Part shown: one piece after another, positions 19,401 through 30,035 of the stretch
Layout of the letters: the number at the start of each line of letters is the position of its first letter
How positions within the stretch are numbered: the first letter of the stretch is position 1
NCBI GenBank assembly: GCA_001839685.1
Contig: MLAK01001093.1
Location: 36,908 to 100,907, forward strand
DNA: 64,000 bases
Reading direction: 5' to 3'
From: Tritrichomonas foetus
Taxonomy: Eukaryota; Parabasalia; Tritrichomonadida; Tritrichomonadidae
The notes under the pieces: model-generated
The model's database searches: none
Told to the model about the DNA's origin: nothing
The model's input: only the letters and a program-made list of their open reading frames with translations
Translations under genes and position numbers: made by a program

Positions 19401-20021
19401 ATGAGCCAAAAAGCATCAAAACAATTTAAAGTCATAATTGTGGGAGATAGTGGAGTAGGGAAAACGTCGATAGTCAATCGATATGTTTTTAATGAGTTTG
19501 ATCCAGATATAAAACCTACCATCACAATTGGTTATGAGTCTGCTTTTTATACTGTTCCAAGTGGAGAAACAGTAAAAATAGGGATCTGGGATCCAGCTGG
19601 CCAAGAAAAATTTCGATCTCTCACTCGGCATTTTTATCGAAATATTCAAGGCGCAATTTTGGTCTATGATGTAACCAATAAAGAAACACTTAAACATTTG
19701 GATGAATACTGGATCCCACAGCTCGAAGAATGCACTACAGAATCATATGTTTCTATCGTTGTCGGAAATAAAACCGATATGAAAAATGAAACTGATGCTT
19801 TCTCGATTGTTTCAACTCATGAAGGGATTGAATTTGCTCGCAAACACTGTGCTCTCTTTGTTGAAGTCAGTGCAAAAACCTCCGATAATGTTGAGAGTGC
19901 TTTCGCTGAGCTGATTCAACAAATTGCGATAATTCAATTTCCAGAAGAAGAAAATAACGATCAAGAAACAGTTGATATCGCTGGAGCTAATAATTTATCT
20001 TATTATGATATGTGTTGTTAA
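19401..20021 (+). CDS. Rab-family small GTPase
   Basis: 206 residues from the preferred ATG (MSQKASKQF); starting at 19350 would add a 17-residue hydrophobic extension not seen in Rabs. All G boxes are present: P-loop GDSGVGKTS, switch I Thr in KPTITIGYES, WDPAGQEKF, GNKTDM and VSAKT. The C-terminus ends DMCC, a double-cysteine geranylgeranylation site. The G3 box has Pro in place of the usual Thr of WDTAGQE. The catalytic Gln is kept, so GTPase activity is likely, but switch II geometry may differ. Overall closest by eye to the Rab1/Rab18/Rab35 group. It acts in vesicle traffic; the compartment cannot be assigned. Confidence 0.92.
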   Translation: MSQKASKQFKVIIVGDSGVGKTSIVNRYVFNEFDPDIKPTITIGYESAFYTVPSGETVKIGIWDPAGQEKFRSLTRHFYRNIQGAILVYDVTNKETLKHLDEYWIPQLEECTTESYVSIVVGNKTDMKNETDAFSIVSTHEGIEFARKHCALFVEVSAKTSDNVESAFAELIQQIAIIQFPEEENNDQETVDIAGANNLSYYDMCC

Positions 20022-20404
20022 TAAATATTTCATTTTTACACATCTGATTTCTAAACAAGCATCATATTTTATTCGACTTTTCATATTTTTTCTTTTCAAA
20101 AGATTTTTGAATTTTGGGAAAGAACGATTGAATAAAGTGTTTGTTCCCAAAATTGTTGATTGAAAGCCTTAATTTAAAGTGTATCAGTAAACTTACTTAT
20201 TAGATGTTATTATCTAATGAGAGAATAAATCTGCTACTTTTAAATATTGAGTCCATAAAAAGAAATAAATTATATGAACGTTGATGAATCAAAATGAACT
20301 TTATTTATCACCATATTAATTTTTGATATATTCAAAATAATTATGGATTGCAAATTGAATTAAAAGAAACTCTTGTTCAAGTTCCTTGTACAATTATTTG
20401 CCAG
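20022..20404. other. 3' flank of Rab gene
   Basis: AT-rich noncoding sequence. No VIT-domain remnant could be read here, so the pseudogene that follows lacks its 5' half. Confidence 0.4.
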
Positions 20405-21673
20405 AATAACAATCCTTCAAAAATAATAGTATTTTCGGTGGGCTTTGCGAACTTTATCTTGACAGCGACTTGAAGATGGTTTGCATGGGATTACAATTAC
20501 TTAAAAAGATAGATAATCCAGGTTTCAAATTCGAACCGGTATCAATCACAATTTCATTGTAGAATTAGCAAAAGTAACTCAGGGAATACTTATCTTTTTT
20601 TATCAGAATGAGTATAGTTTAAAAGTAGTAATGGATCAAATCGAATCATCTGTCCAAGAAACTTCTATTTTAATTCGAACATTGATATTGTAAATATATT
20701 ATATTATGAAACTAAGCCATTCTCCCTGCCAACCTCTTTAATAAAAGATTGATGCATATTTTCATTAAAACATCAGAGAAAGTACTCAATCCAATATTTT
20801 TACTAACAGAAAAGAATGGGGTTAATGAGGAAGAAATTATTATTGATAATATTATCAATAATAATGTAGAATTAGAAAAAATGCTTTCACATGACAATAT
20901 TAGAGATATGACAGCTAAAATAGCCATATATGATTCAACATCTATTCCAATTCTCAAAGAAAATACTATCGGAATGTCGAAGCAGGCAAATGTTTTATCC
21001 CAATTTATTCAGTTATCCTGCTTCATTAATAGCAACAAGGTTGAAAATAAGCCAATTATTGAAGATCTTATTTTTAGTGCACAACACGAGTGTGAATTCG
21101 ATTTTATTCAACAACAACAATGTTTTCTTCAGCAATTTTCTTTCCAGCAGCAAAAATATCTGTAGATCCGCAATAACTTTCTATGGGTCAACAACAACCA
21201 ACAGCAAGACCAGAGAGACTTTATAAACAGTTACACCAATAGGTTTCTGGCCAACAAAAAAACTGTGGATCGAAACAAGAGTGGGGATTCTTTCAAAATC
21301 AACAGAAACACACACCAGTCTGCCATCAATCACAGCATATGAAGTTGAACCAATTCACAAAGCAGATTTGCATGAATCCCCCACTGTTCCTAGCAAAAGT
21401 TTGAAGAGTAATAATTATTCTCTCATGTATTTACTTTTACTTCAGATTCATGATGGTTAGTGGGCAAATTTGGGTGATATTGAAGAAATGACAAAGAAAA
21501 AGCAGAATATTGCGCTAATTCCAAAAAATATTCTTGATATGATTAAATCTCAATATATGGATGAAGACAAAATTTGGTCAACTTTATTCGTTCTTTCTAT
21601 TCTAACGAAACATCACGAAACTCAATATGGTCAATTTCTTTTATCCAAGCAATCAAGCAGTTCCAACTTTTAA
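20405..21673 (+). pseudogene. Decayed VIT/vWA (inter-alpha-trypsin-like) protein gene
   Basis: Pieces of one protein are spread over several frames with stops. In order: the end of a vWA domain (SKIIVFSVGFAN, about 20412-20450); ELAKVTQGI then EYSLKVVMDQIESSVQETS (20562-20690); PANLFNKRLMHIFIKT leading into the long stretch to about 21160 with IGMSKQANVLSQF, the counterpart of the family's ELS.KY.VLSKYTSF motif; and at the 3' end LLLLQIHDG, a TAG where the family has Ser-Trp, then LGDIEEM and DKIWSTLFVLSIL (to 21673). The VIT domain and most of vWA are missing. No continuous frame can be made without several corrections, so it is a pseudogene, 5'-truncated. Such surface or cytosolic VIT/vWA proteins are multicopy in trichomonads. 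Confidence 0.75.
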
Positions 21674-21973
21674 GTTCTTCATTTGAATGGGAGCAACTAA
21701 TGAAAAAGCTCTAAATTTAACAATGTTAATTCCCAATACTAAGTCAACATCCTATTATCACTTCCAAGAATAAACAATGATTTCTGAATATTGGTTATTT
21801 ATTGATCTGCTTCTAATAATTAGAGAATCATTTTTAAAATATATTGATACATTTTTAACATTTATTTTCTTTCTAACATTTATTGATTCATCATTCACTA
21901 CACACTCTCCACAAAAATGAAAACAATTCGAATTAAACAACATTTACTATCACAAAATACAAAAAACATAAAA
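21674..21973. other. Intergenic, nothing recognised
   Basis: AT-rich sequence between the pseudogene and the convergent PP2A-B56 gene; no support for a gene. Confidence 0.4.
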
Positions 21974-23449
21974 TCATGAAGACAAGTATTGATTTGCCTC
22001 ACATTTCTCCAAAAATATATTCAATTTTTCTTCTTCTTCCTTCTTCACGATTGATTCATCATTTCCCACTGCAATTTCAATTATGTCAACCCAGTCAAAT
22101 CGATTTTCTTTTGATTGCTTTTTAATTGTTGCTGTTGTTGCCCTTGTTGCTGGTTTTGAACGAAAATGAAAATTAGAAAGCTGATCAAGAAGCCTTACAG
22201 CTACTTCTTTTTCTTTCTCATTCCAGTGGTCGCATGCGACTTTCGCTGCTGGCATCAAAATATCTGAAATGCTGTCAGGCATTGGCTTATAAACGTTTAT
22301 GAAGTCATCATCTGTTACAAAATTTGTTGCAAGTAACGCAATTCTGAAGTTTTGTGAATATAAACAAGGTGCAATAATTTTTAAAACTAAAGGTCCCACT
22401 TTTTCAATTACTGTTGCAGGCTGGGTTGGCAAAAGCTCAAAAAATTGATGCAAAAACAGAATTTGCTTCGTAGTTGATGCTCTCGGCCAGTGACGCTTCA
22501 AATAATGGAGACACCAAAGTGCTGTTGCTGGTTCAAGTTTTTGGAAGAAATTTGAAAGACGATGAAGTGATTCTTCAAACAAGTAAGATAAATCTGTTGA
22601 AAAAAGTGGATAAAAAACCGTCCGAAATAACAAAAAGTTACTCTGCTTCAATGGAAGAGGAAGTGATCTGAAATAGTCAAGAAAGAGTCTCAATATTGGA
22701 GCCATTGATAACGTATAGGTATGAACGCCATCCAGATACAAAATCACACGGGATAGAAGATGCCTCAAAATGTTTGTACGATAGCCAACATAATTCTGTA
22801 AAATGAAAGCTAGCTCTTGTTCGATGATATTGGATTCATCATAAAATGGCGAATCGAGCTGTTGAACGAGTTTGAATGTAAAATCATCGTCTAGCATTGG
22901 CGCGCAACTTTCGATGTCTTGAAGTAGGATTTGAAAGATCTGATGGACGATTTCGATATGTTCCCAATTTTTGACAACGAAGTTCATGGGAACCTCTGAA
23001 AATTCATTTGGAGTTTGAAAAGTTGGAATTTTTCGAAAAATATGCGATTTAATGAATTCGAGTAATTCGATATATGTATTTGGCGAGATTGCGTTTCGTA
23101 ATACTGGATCGGAGATAATTGTATGAATAGTATTCAAAGTGTCCCTCTTTTTCTCTAAGGCTGGAATTGGCGGATGTGGAGCGAAATTCGTAGATATTTG
23201 AATAATCGGATAATCCATAAAATTGTGACATCTGTGAATTAAAGGCGTCAATTCGGCAACTATCTGTGCGTTTGGCGTTCGAGGTGGCGTCAGGTCGCCC
23301 AAATTGGGAAGTCTATCGGTTTGCCCATTTTTTGGGTTGGTTGTCGTCGGGCGACACGTACGGCAACCTTGTTTATTTTTGGGGATGACGATTGATGGGT
23401 TCTGGGTATGTCTGCTTCGACCAGATTTTGAATTGATCGAATTACCCAT
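21974..23449 (-). CDS. PP2A regulatory subunit B56 (B')
   Basis: A 491-residue HEAT-like protein. The B56 fold runs from about residue 85 to 415. Signature segments are WEHIEIVHQIFQILLQ (about 160-175), LDSPFYDESNIIEQELAFIL (about 198-217), YRTNILRHLLSRVILYL and KLEPATALWCLHYLKRHWPRASTTKQILFLHQFFELL. B56 subunits direct protein phosphatase 2A to substrates by binding LxxIxE-type motifs. The first 70 residues are basic and Ser/Thr/Pro-rich. They start MGNSINSK, so Gly2 could be N-myristoylated, an unusual feature for this subunit that would put the phosphatase at membranes. The family's typical length is 450-600. Confidence 0.9.
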   Translation of the reverse strand: MGNSINSKSGRSRHTQNPSIVIPKNKQGCRTCRPTTTNPKNGQTDRLPNLGDLTPPRTPNAQIVAELTPLIHRCHNFMDYPIIQISTNFAPHPPIPALEKKRDTLNTIHTIISDPVLRNAISPNTYIELLEFIKSHIFRKIPTFQTPNEFSEVPMNFVVKNWEHIEIVHQIFQILLQDIESCAPMLDDDFTFKLVQQLDSPFYDESNIIEQELAFILQNYVGYRTNILRHLLSRVILYLDGVHTYTLSMAPILRLFLDYFRSLPLPLKQSNFLLFRTVFYPLFSTDLSYLFEESLHRLSNFFQKLEPATALWCLHYLKRHWPRASTTKQILFLHQFFELLPTQPATVIEKVGPLVLKIIAPCLYSQNFRIALLATNFVTDDDFINVYKPMPDSISDILMPAAKVACDHWNEKEKEVAVRLLDQLSNFHFRSKPATRATTATIKKQSKENRFDWVDIIEIAVGNDESIVKKEEEEKLNIFLEKCEANQYLSS

Positions 23450-24444
23450 TTTTCTTCTTGGCGAATTTGAGGGAGGACGAACAGGTTCACTAAATCTTAC
23501 TTCATTTGGTTCACTCTGGAATTAGAAAAATAAAACGAAACTACCGGATAGTTACTTGTTTTCATCATTCCTCAATTATACAGAATTTTCAAACGTTTAT
23601 TTTTTTATAGAGCAACATCAAATTTATATGAAATGTGAAATGAAAATATCATATTATTTGGATCACCTTTTGTATTATTTTTTGGTGATGTTGTAATATT
23701 TATAAATAATCAAATATATAAATATGTATATATAAATTATTTTATAATCATTCTAATGCTCCATGCTGATCAAAGAATCTCCATATGCAGTTAAATGATG
23801 TAATTGTAGTGAATTGATGAATGACTGACCATTCAAATTCGATCTGGGTTCGATGGAATGATAAAATCGTTAAAACAGTAGCAATATGATAACTCATACT
23901 TCCATGGGCACCAGTGTATCTTCCATATGGTGATGGATTTGATGAATCATTTGGAATTTAAATAATAATTTCCATATTTCAGTTTTCAGCTTCATCGAGA
24001 AAATGAAGAATGGTTCCTTCATTCAAGAAAACACGAGCTGTAATTTAAACAGTCCATAAATAAGCATGATTCTGCCTTACCCACAACATACAACAAGCAA
24101 CCATGATGGAGATTCGAAATTAATTCCATTCATTTGGAATAAAAGAAGATCAAAAGTTATAACATTGGTCATATAAAGAAATTTGAATTGAAATCATGAT
24201 CTTTATCATCAATTCTAATATGTGTACAAAGAATTTAGGACTGAATAGCTGTTGAAACTAATTCTTAGGAGAAAAATTCCAATTCAAAAATACAGATTTT
24301 GATGATTGGCTTCAAGAAATCATTAATCGAATATTCATTAATAAACCACTCTAGAGGCATTCAAATATAGTTAAAAATAACTTTCAACGTGGTCTTATTA
24401 ATACATAAAAATCACTATAATTTTTTTATTAAACATTACTAACA
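23450..24444. other. Long intergenic region, possible gene relic
   Basis: About 1 kb between two minus-strand genes. Composition at 23760-24180 is less AT-rich than typical spacers here, and short protein-like stretches can be read on the minus strand in shifting frames, but I could not match them to any family. No intact gene, RNA or repeat is seen. Confidence 0.35.
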
Positions 24445-26136
24445 TTATATTTTTGTAGATTTCAGCTTTTCAACAATTGGATCCCATGCTTCTCTAAAAG
24501 TATCAATCTCTAGATTTGTAAACTGATCTCTAAGTAGATCATGACATTGTAAAGTTGCGCACATTTTGGGTGTTTGCCAGCACGTAGATAAAGAATCACT
24601 GTGTACACCAAGTGGTTCATTTTTATTCATTACAGAATGATATTCTACACCAGCGACATTTGCTGCAGTATTATACCAATTCCTACATGTGTATTTATAA
24701 GGAAAAACTTCAATTAAATGTGTAGTATGATTCTGACGAGTTGGCTGCATCCAAATAACATGTGCGAGACCACTTCCATGGAGTCCAGCAAGCACAGAAG
24801 CACGAGAAACCAATCTTATTTGATCATCTACATCCATTACATGAAATTTAACCATTTGCACATCACAAAAATCACATGTTTTAACCATCATACCATACAA
24901 ATCATGTATATTAGCTATATTACGTGATCCTTCACCTCTATCGATTAATAAAACAAGTGGTTTCCCATTATTTCCAACAATATTTGCGGGTATTTTCAAT
25001 TCATCAAGAATTTCTTCACGCATTCCTTTTGCTGTATCTCTATTAAAATTATATTGAAAAGCAATAGAATCATCATATGTTCGTTTTGGATCAGGATTCT
25101 TCTCAAGTTTTTCAATACCTATTGTCCCTTTGTACATCAAAATTGAAGGGTTCTTTTCATCTATGATTGAAATCGGCTCAGTTGAGAAGATTTTCATGAA
25201 ATCATGAAATGCCCACACTCCATCTGACCGAACATAAATCCTTCTATTCGCCTTGGTATCTGTTCCATTTAACATCTTCATGAAATGATACAGAGGAATC
25301 ATGAAGTCAAAAATCGTATGCCAAAGCATATAATAGTTGTGAAAAACACCATAAATGTAACAAAAATCAGTAACTGGCTCTAAAGGATGTGGACAAGTTG
25401 AAGGCTTATATTGTAAAACAATAGGCTCGATTACAAGCTGATCTACTGTCTTGTCAAAGGGGGGCGCCCTCGGGCCTGGAACTAAAAACGGCTCAGGGAA
25501 GTCGAAAATGGCTGGAGAAAAGAAGAAAAAGTGGTGGTCAAAATAGGCAACATTTCTGAACTCGCACCATCGAGTTTCAAAGACTTCTTTATTATGGCAA
25601 CGGAAACGAGAATATTTTTCAATGTTTTCTTCTTCTGAAAAATCAGAAGCTTCAATCAGAACTGGTTCTCTTTTCAATATGTAGGGTTCCAAACTTTCTC
25701 TCGTTTTGGTAATGTTAACATCAGTTGAAGCACAATAAAATTCACATGAAAAATTATCAACAACTGGCATATAAAACCGTATTCTAATTGTATTTTTGTG
25801 AAGTTCTACTAGATCTGCTGAACCAAGTGGGAAAAATATCTTTTTCCGAAGCCATGTCGTGCTTAATGCAAAATGCGATAAAATAAAGGTTGGATCCTTT
25901 CGAGGCATATCTCCGTCATATTCAATTGTAATAATATCTGTTTCTGCGGATATTTTTTTAATTGAAGTGCAAACTTTCGGCGATGTTGGAATTATGACGA
26001 AATTATCTGGATTTTCGAAATCGTCTGGTTCTGGGTACGGAAAATAAAAAAGTAAGACATAGTCAATTACAATGAAAGTAATTAAAAAATATACAATAAA
26101 GAAACAATGAGATTTTCTTCTGACAGATCGCCTCAT
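24445..26136 (-). CDS. Glycosyltransferase family 61 (DUF563-type), type II membrane protein
   Basis: A 563-residue protein with a short basic cytosolic tail (MRRSVRRKSH), one signal-anchor span (about 11-33), and a luminal catalytic part. The C-terminal 300 residues hold the GT61 marks: YGVFHNYYMLWHTIFDFMIPLY, VLLIDRGEGSRNI and the hallmark LAGLHGSGLAHVIWM (about 463-477), followed by HLIEVFPYKYTCRNWY. GT61 includes plant xylosyl/arabinosyltransferases and animal EOGT; the donor sugar here cannot be told. It should act in the Golgi or ER on protein or glycan acceptors. Trichomonads make abundant surface glycoconjugates, so a role in coat synthesis is plausible. Confidence 0.88.
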   Translation of the reverse strand: MRRSVRRKSHCFFIVYFLITFIVIDYVLLFYFPYPEPDDFENPDNFVIIPTSPKVCTSIKKISAETDIITIEYDGDMPRKDPTFILSHFALSTTWLRKKIFFPLGSADLVELHKNTIRIRFYMPVVDNFSCEFYCASTDVNITKTRESLEPYILKREPVLIEASDFSEEENIEKYSRFRCHNKEVFETRWCEFRNVAYFDHHFFFFSPAIFDFPEPFLVPGPRAPPFDKTVDQLVIEPIVLQYKPSTCPHPLEPVTDFCYIYGVFHNYYMLWHTIFDFMIPLYHFMKMLNGTDTKANRRIYVRSDGVWAFHDFMKIFSTEPISIIDEKNPSILMYKGTIGIEKLEKNPDPKRTYDDSIAFQYNFNRDTAKGMREEILDELKIPANIVGNNGKPLVLLIDRGEGSRNIANIHDLYGMMVKTCDFCDVQMVKFHVMDVDDQIRLVSRASVLAGLHGSGLAHVIWMQPTRQNHTTHLIEVFPYKYTCRNWYNTAANVAGVEYHSVMNKNEPLGVHSDSLSTCWQTPKMCATLQCHDLLRDQFTNLEIDTFREAWDPIVEKLKSTKI

Positions 26137-27146
26137 TCTTTAATAAACGGTCATGAGAAGGTCAATTTGAAATGACCATTTTGATGATCATCGTTGGTCT
26201 ATCAAGGCAAGCATTGAATTTAAAAGAATGATATTCATCATATCACGGAAGATGTCAGACTCTTTCTGTTTCACCAATTATGTTGTTCATCAGTCGCGTA
26301 AGTTCTTAGTTACAGGGAAGTATAGCATGTCAGAAAAATTGGAGATAGTATTGAAAAAATATATCAAAAAATTGTGAAGAGAAAATTTTTATTGAAAATT
26401 CACCGTTTATTTAAATATTGAAGGGAGAACATTCCAACTTTTTCAGTAAACATTCAAATAAGCTCAAAGAAAAATCAATTTAAAAGTACTTTTATCTTTC
26501 ATCCCATCCACTTTTATTAAATTAAATTAGTAAAATAAGTTCAAGTATATTTTAGTAATTCACAGGATTACTTTGGACATCTTTTCACTTCCGAGTCTTG
26601 AAGCAGGAGATCTCCACCACTCAAAAACGACTATACCTTGATTTTGGATTCCATATCATTACTAAAAGAATGAGTATATAGACATTTCATTCATAAATCG
26701 GCAAAAAGGAAAATGATCATCCCAAAGATGAATTTATCTTTCCCATCATTGGTCATAAAACAATCGCACTAGGTGACAGTTTCTGATACCCATATGAAAT
26801 GGAATAATTATAATTTTGATCAATATGATAAAGAAATTACCAATATGGAAAACAACACAAAAAAATATTTCTCATTTTCACATAGCAAATTTTTATATCC
26901 TTAAATTTTATATTTAGTTTTTTTTGAAAATATAAATTTTTCTTAATTAATGTTTCTATGCTAATGAACTTTTTCTAAAAGACTTTCAAATATGTCTCAA
27001 TTTATCCATCATTATACTGATACTCTGATGATATCCCGTCGATAACGAAATATTTTTTATAGTAGTTGTAATATGATAATTGAGCCGAGATTAGTCGGAA
27101 ATATTTTTTACTAGCGGAAGAACTTTAAAAAAATATTATTAACTGA
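26137..27146. other. Long divergent intergenic region, nothing recognised
   Basis: About 1 kb between head-to-head genes (GT61 and AGC kinase). AT-rich, with stops in all frames; no repeats, RNA genes or relics could be identified by eye. Confidence 0.45.
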
Positions 27147-27152
27147 TCATTC
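27147..27152 (+). promoter_or_regulatory. Candidate initiator (Inr) TCATTC
   Basis: Fits TCAYW and lies about 13 nt before the ATG at 27163. Its position supports the long N-terminal form of the kinase rather than a start at the PH domain (27460). Confidence 0.45.
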
Positions 27153-27162
27153 AATTTTTTCT

Positions 27163-28803
27163 ATGACAATTCAAACAAATCCATCCTCACAATTAGATAT
27201 TCAGAAATTACTTTTTATTAAAACTTTTTCAATTTTCTTCATAAAAGTCGCGAATTACATTGAAACCTATAGAAAAGTTGGTTTTTCTCACATTCAAAAA
27301 GAAGCTAAAATCTCACAATATTTCATAAAAAACTCTGAAAATTTTTTGAAAAAAGGCTTTGAACAAATAGATTTTCAATTTATTCATCACATATTCAAAT
27401 ATTTCTATGTGTTTAAATCAATTCAAACATTCAATCAATTATACCATTTCGACATAATCATGGAAGGTTGGCTTGAGAAAAAGTCACGCATTGGTTTCTG
27501 GTCGAAACGATATTTCAAACTCAATGAAAACAAGTTGATTATCCTGAAGAACCCAACTGACTCACATCCTGAACTTGAAATAAATATGACATCAATGATA
27601 AAAACCGAACTTGGAGATCCAAAAAACAACAAATTCAAAATATTATTACCTAAACACGAAACCATCTATCTCAAAGCGGCAACTAAAAACTTGATGATGA
27701 GATGGATTCTCGATATCCGAGCATGCGCTTTTACCAATCCATCAATTTCAATGGAGATGTTTGATAAAATTGCAGTCATTGGAAGAGGCTTTTATGGGAA
27801 AGTTATGTTATGTAAGAACAAATCAACTAATGAATTAGTGGCCATAAAAGTAGTCAAAAAGTCGCGATTGATTGAACTGAAAAAATTGCATACAATCCTG
27901 AAAGAAAGAACTATATTGGTTAGACAAAGACATCCTTTTATCATAACTTTAAAATATGCCTTTCAGTCCACTAATAAGTTCTTCCTTTGTCTTGAATATG
28001 CACCAGGTGGTGATTTTTTCCACTTTTTGAGAAGTCATACACCAAATCTCCATGATTTTAAGCTCTACATTGCTGAAATTAGTTTAGCAATTAATGAATT
28101 ACATAAAAATGGCATTTTATATCGAGATTTGAAACCAGAAAATATACTACTTGATGAAAAAGGTCACGTGAAACTGACTGATTTCGGATTGTGTGAATAT
28201 TTGATTGACAATGAGCAAGCTCTTACTTTTTGTGGAACAGCTGAATATATGGCACCAGAAGTTATTATAAATAAAGGTTATGGCTTTGAAGTGGATTGGT
28301 GGGCGGTTGGAATTCTTGCCTATGAAATGTGCTACAAATCAACACCATTTAAATCATTCAATAGAGATTATGTATATCATGCAATTGTGAAAAATGAACC
28401 AGTTTTTCCAAAAGATTCTAATCCAGATATTGTTGAATTAATTAAATCATTACTACAAAAAAATCCGAAGGAAAGAGGAAATTTCGATACTATCAAAAAT
28501 TCGAATCTTTTTAAAGATTATGATTTCACGGCTGTTTACAATAAGAAAATCTTACCAAATTTTGTACCAGAGATTGATGATCCTAATGATTTATCTAATT
28601 TTGATTTGAAATATGATAAGGAAAAATCAGTTGATTCACAAAATGCCAATTCACATGATCAGGAACTCAAAATGTTTTCAGACTTTTCGTTTAATATATT
28701 CGATTTAAATAACGATGATGCTTCATTTGATGAGTACGATACTCCACAAGAAGGGAAATCTGCTCCTTCATCATCAATATTAAGCACAGAATTTGTGGAT
28801 TAA
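27163..28803 (+). CDS. PH-domain AGC protein kinase (PKB/Akt-like)
   Basis: A 546-residue kinase. Residues 1-99 are a Phe/Ile/Lys-rich extension of unknown role. A PH domain at about 100-195 starts MEGWLEKKSRIGFWSKRYF and ends in the conserved Trp helix (MRWILDIRACAF). The kinase domain at about 200-465 has GRGFYGKV, VAIKVVKK, YRDLKPEN, DFG (LTDFGLCEY), an activation loop with TFCGTAEYMAPE as in AGC kinases, and VDWWAVGILAYEM. A hydrophobic motif FSDFSF at 505-510 fits FxxFS(F/Y), the second phosphosite of PKB. PKB binds phosphoinositides through its PH domain and drives growth signalling. All catalytic residues are present. The alternative start at 27460 would remove only the extension; the initiator at 27147 favours the long form. 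Confidence 0.9.
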   Translation: MTIQTNPSSQLDIQKLLFIKTFSIFFIKVANYIETYRKVGFSHIQKEAKISQYFIKNSENFLKKGFEQIDFQFIHHIFKYFYVFKSIQTFNQLYHFDIIMEGWLEKKSRIGFWSKRYFKLNENKLIILKNPTDSHPELEINMTSMIKTELGDPKNNKFKILLPKHETIYLKAATKNLMMRWILDIRACAFTNPSISMEMFDKIAVIGRGFYGKVMLCKNKSTNELVAIKVVKKSRLIELKKLHTILKERTILVRQRHPFIITLKYAFQSTNKFFLCLEYAPGGDFFHFLRSHTPNLHDFKLYIAEISLAINELHKNGILYRDLKPENILLDEKGHVKLTDFGLCEYLIDNEQALTFCGTAEYMAPEVIINKGYGFEVDWWAVGILAYEMCYKSTPFKSFNRDYVYHAIVKNEPVFPKDSNPDIVELIKSLLQKNPKERGNFDTIKNSNLFKDYDFTAVYNKKILPNFVPEIDDPNDLSNFDLKYDKEKSVDSQNANSHDQELKMFSDFSFNIFDLNNDDASFDEYDTPQEGKSAPSSSILSTEFVD

Positions 28804-29180
28804 AATGATAATATGTTTTTCTTTTTTAATAAAAGTGCGGATAAAGAATCATTTCTTATAATCTTATATTTTATTATGATGATTTTTTCCCCTTAGAAGA
28901 TATTATTAATTAAATAATGTTAATAAACAGATATCCTTGTTAATATAAGTAATAAAGATGAAAGAGTGAGAATTGGATTCAGATTTCATGTGAAAATTTC
29001 TTGAAGGATTGACATATTGAATATTATTCACAGAATATGCAATAATTATAGATTAAATACTATGAGGGAATACATGTCTGTAATTTGGGATCTCATGTAA
29101 TGAAGTGAAATAATACGATAAAAAAAGTGGAATCCGATCAGTTCATATTGGTGACCGTTTACTTATGGTTGAAAAAACGA
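28804..29180. other. Intergenic, nothing recognised
   Basis: AT-rich spacer between two plus-strand genes. The frame of the next gene is open back to 29127, but only with a GTG codon there, so the start is placed at the ATG at 29181. Confidence 0.4.
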
Positions 29181-30035
29181 ATGAGGGAAAGAACTCCCAC
29201 ACCTTTCCGAGACTCGACACCAAATCCACCTTTACTTAAGTGCTCTTTATTAGCAAGAGCACCTAAGTACGCTGTTTGCCTTGGCCAAGGAATCAAATTT
29301 TTCTTCAATCCAGTCACAATGACGTTTTTTTTAGAATCTATATTTATCGTTTTATATTTTGGCGATTTCAAAAATTCCGACGTTATACATGTCCACTTAT
29401 GTAAATTACATAATATGATGCTTCCCCCGATGGTCACCATTGTTGGATTATATGGAATTTTCCGGCAAAAGAGACCAACACTAAAATACGACCACGGAAC
29501 ATACAAACGCATTGGAACGATTTACGGCATGCCATCAGGAGATGCATTTTTCGCTGGTGCAATATGTTCATTATTAATTGATAAAACCCCATTATTTTCC
29601 ATTTTTATTGTCGTAGCAGTTTGTTATTCGAGGACTATTGTTGGGTATCATAATATTATGCAAGTTCTCGTTGGCGCCATTCTTGGAATCATTCTTGAAA
29701 TCTCCATGAAATTCATTCCAACAGATACTTTTGTTATCTGGAATTGGATTACTACGATATTTCTTCCATTGATTATATTTTTTGACAAAAATTTTGAAAT
29801 TGTGGAGAAATGCGATTATGATAACTTGCAGATTTGGGTCATTATTGATTTTGCATATATTGCTTTTGATGTTATTTACTGTGCACCAGAAAGCCTAAAA
29901 ATCTTTCCAAATATTTCTCAAGGACTCAGATTGGCATTGGCTGTATCAATGTCGGTTGGATTTCATCTCCTCTCGACAGTTTTCTGCATGCGTGGAATAT
30001 CAGTTGTTACCATAGTTAAAAGTGTTTTTAAATAA
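29181..30035 (+). CDS. PAP2-superfamily membrane protein with altered active-site motifs
   Basis: 284 residues from the only in-frame ATG; about six membrane segments. Three PAP2 motifs can be lined up: FRQKRPTL (motif 1, RP), YGMPSGDAFFAG (motif 2, PSG with Asp in place of His), and SRTIVGYHNIMQ (motif 3, SR and the nucleophile His kept, but Gln where the last Asp stands). PAP2 enzymes remove phosphate from lipid phosphates or dolichyl diphosphate at membranes. The motif 2 His and motif 3 Asp assist catalysis, so activity is uncertain; a PSGD variant may form a subgroup with a changed mechanism. The N-terminal tail is basic and Pro/Thr-rich (RERTPTPFRDSTPNPP). Confidence 0.8.
   Translation: MRERTPTPFRDSTPNPPLLKCSLLARAPKYAVCLGQGIKFFFNPVTMTFFLESIFIVLYFGDFKNSDVIHVHLCKLHNMMLPPMVTIVGLYGIFRQKRPTLKYDHGTYKRIGTIYGMPSGDAFFAGAICSLLIDKTPLFSIFIVVAVCYSRTIVGYHNIMQVLVGAILGIILEISMKFIPTDTFVIWNWITTIFLPLIIFFDKNFEIVEKCDYDNLQIWVIIDFAYIAFDVIYCAPESLKIFPNISQGLRLALAVSMSVGFHLLSTVFCMRGISVVTIVKSVFK

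Noticed and set aside
23845..23870. GGTTCGAT resembling a tRNA T loop
   Set aside because: No stems or anticodon arm can be formed around it.
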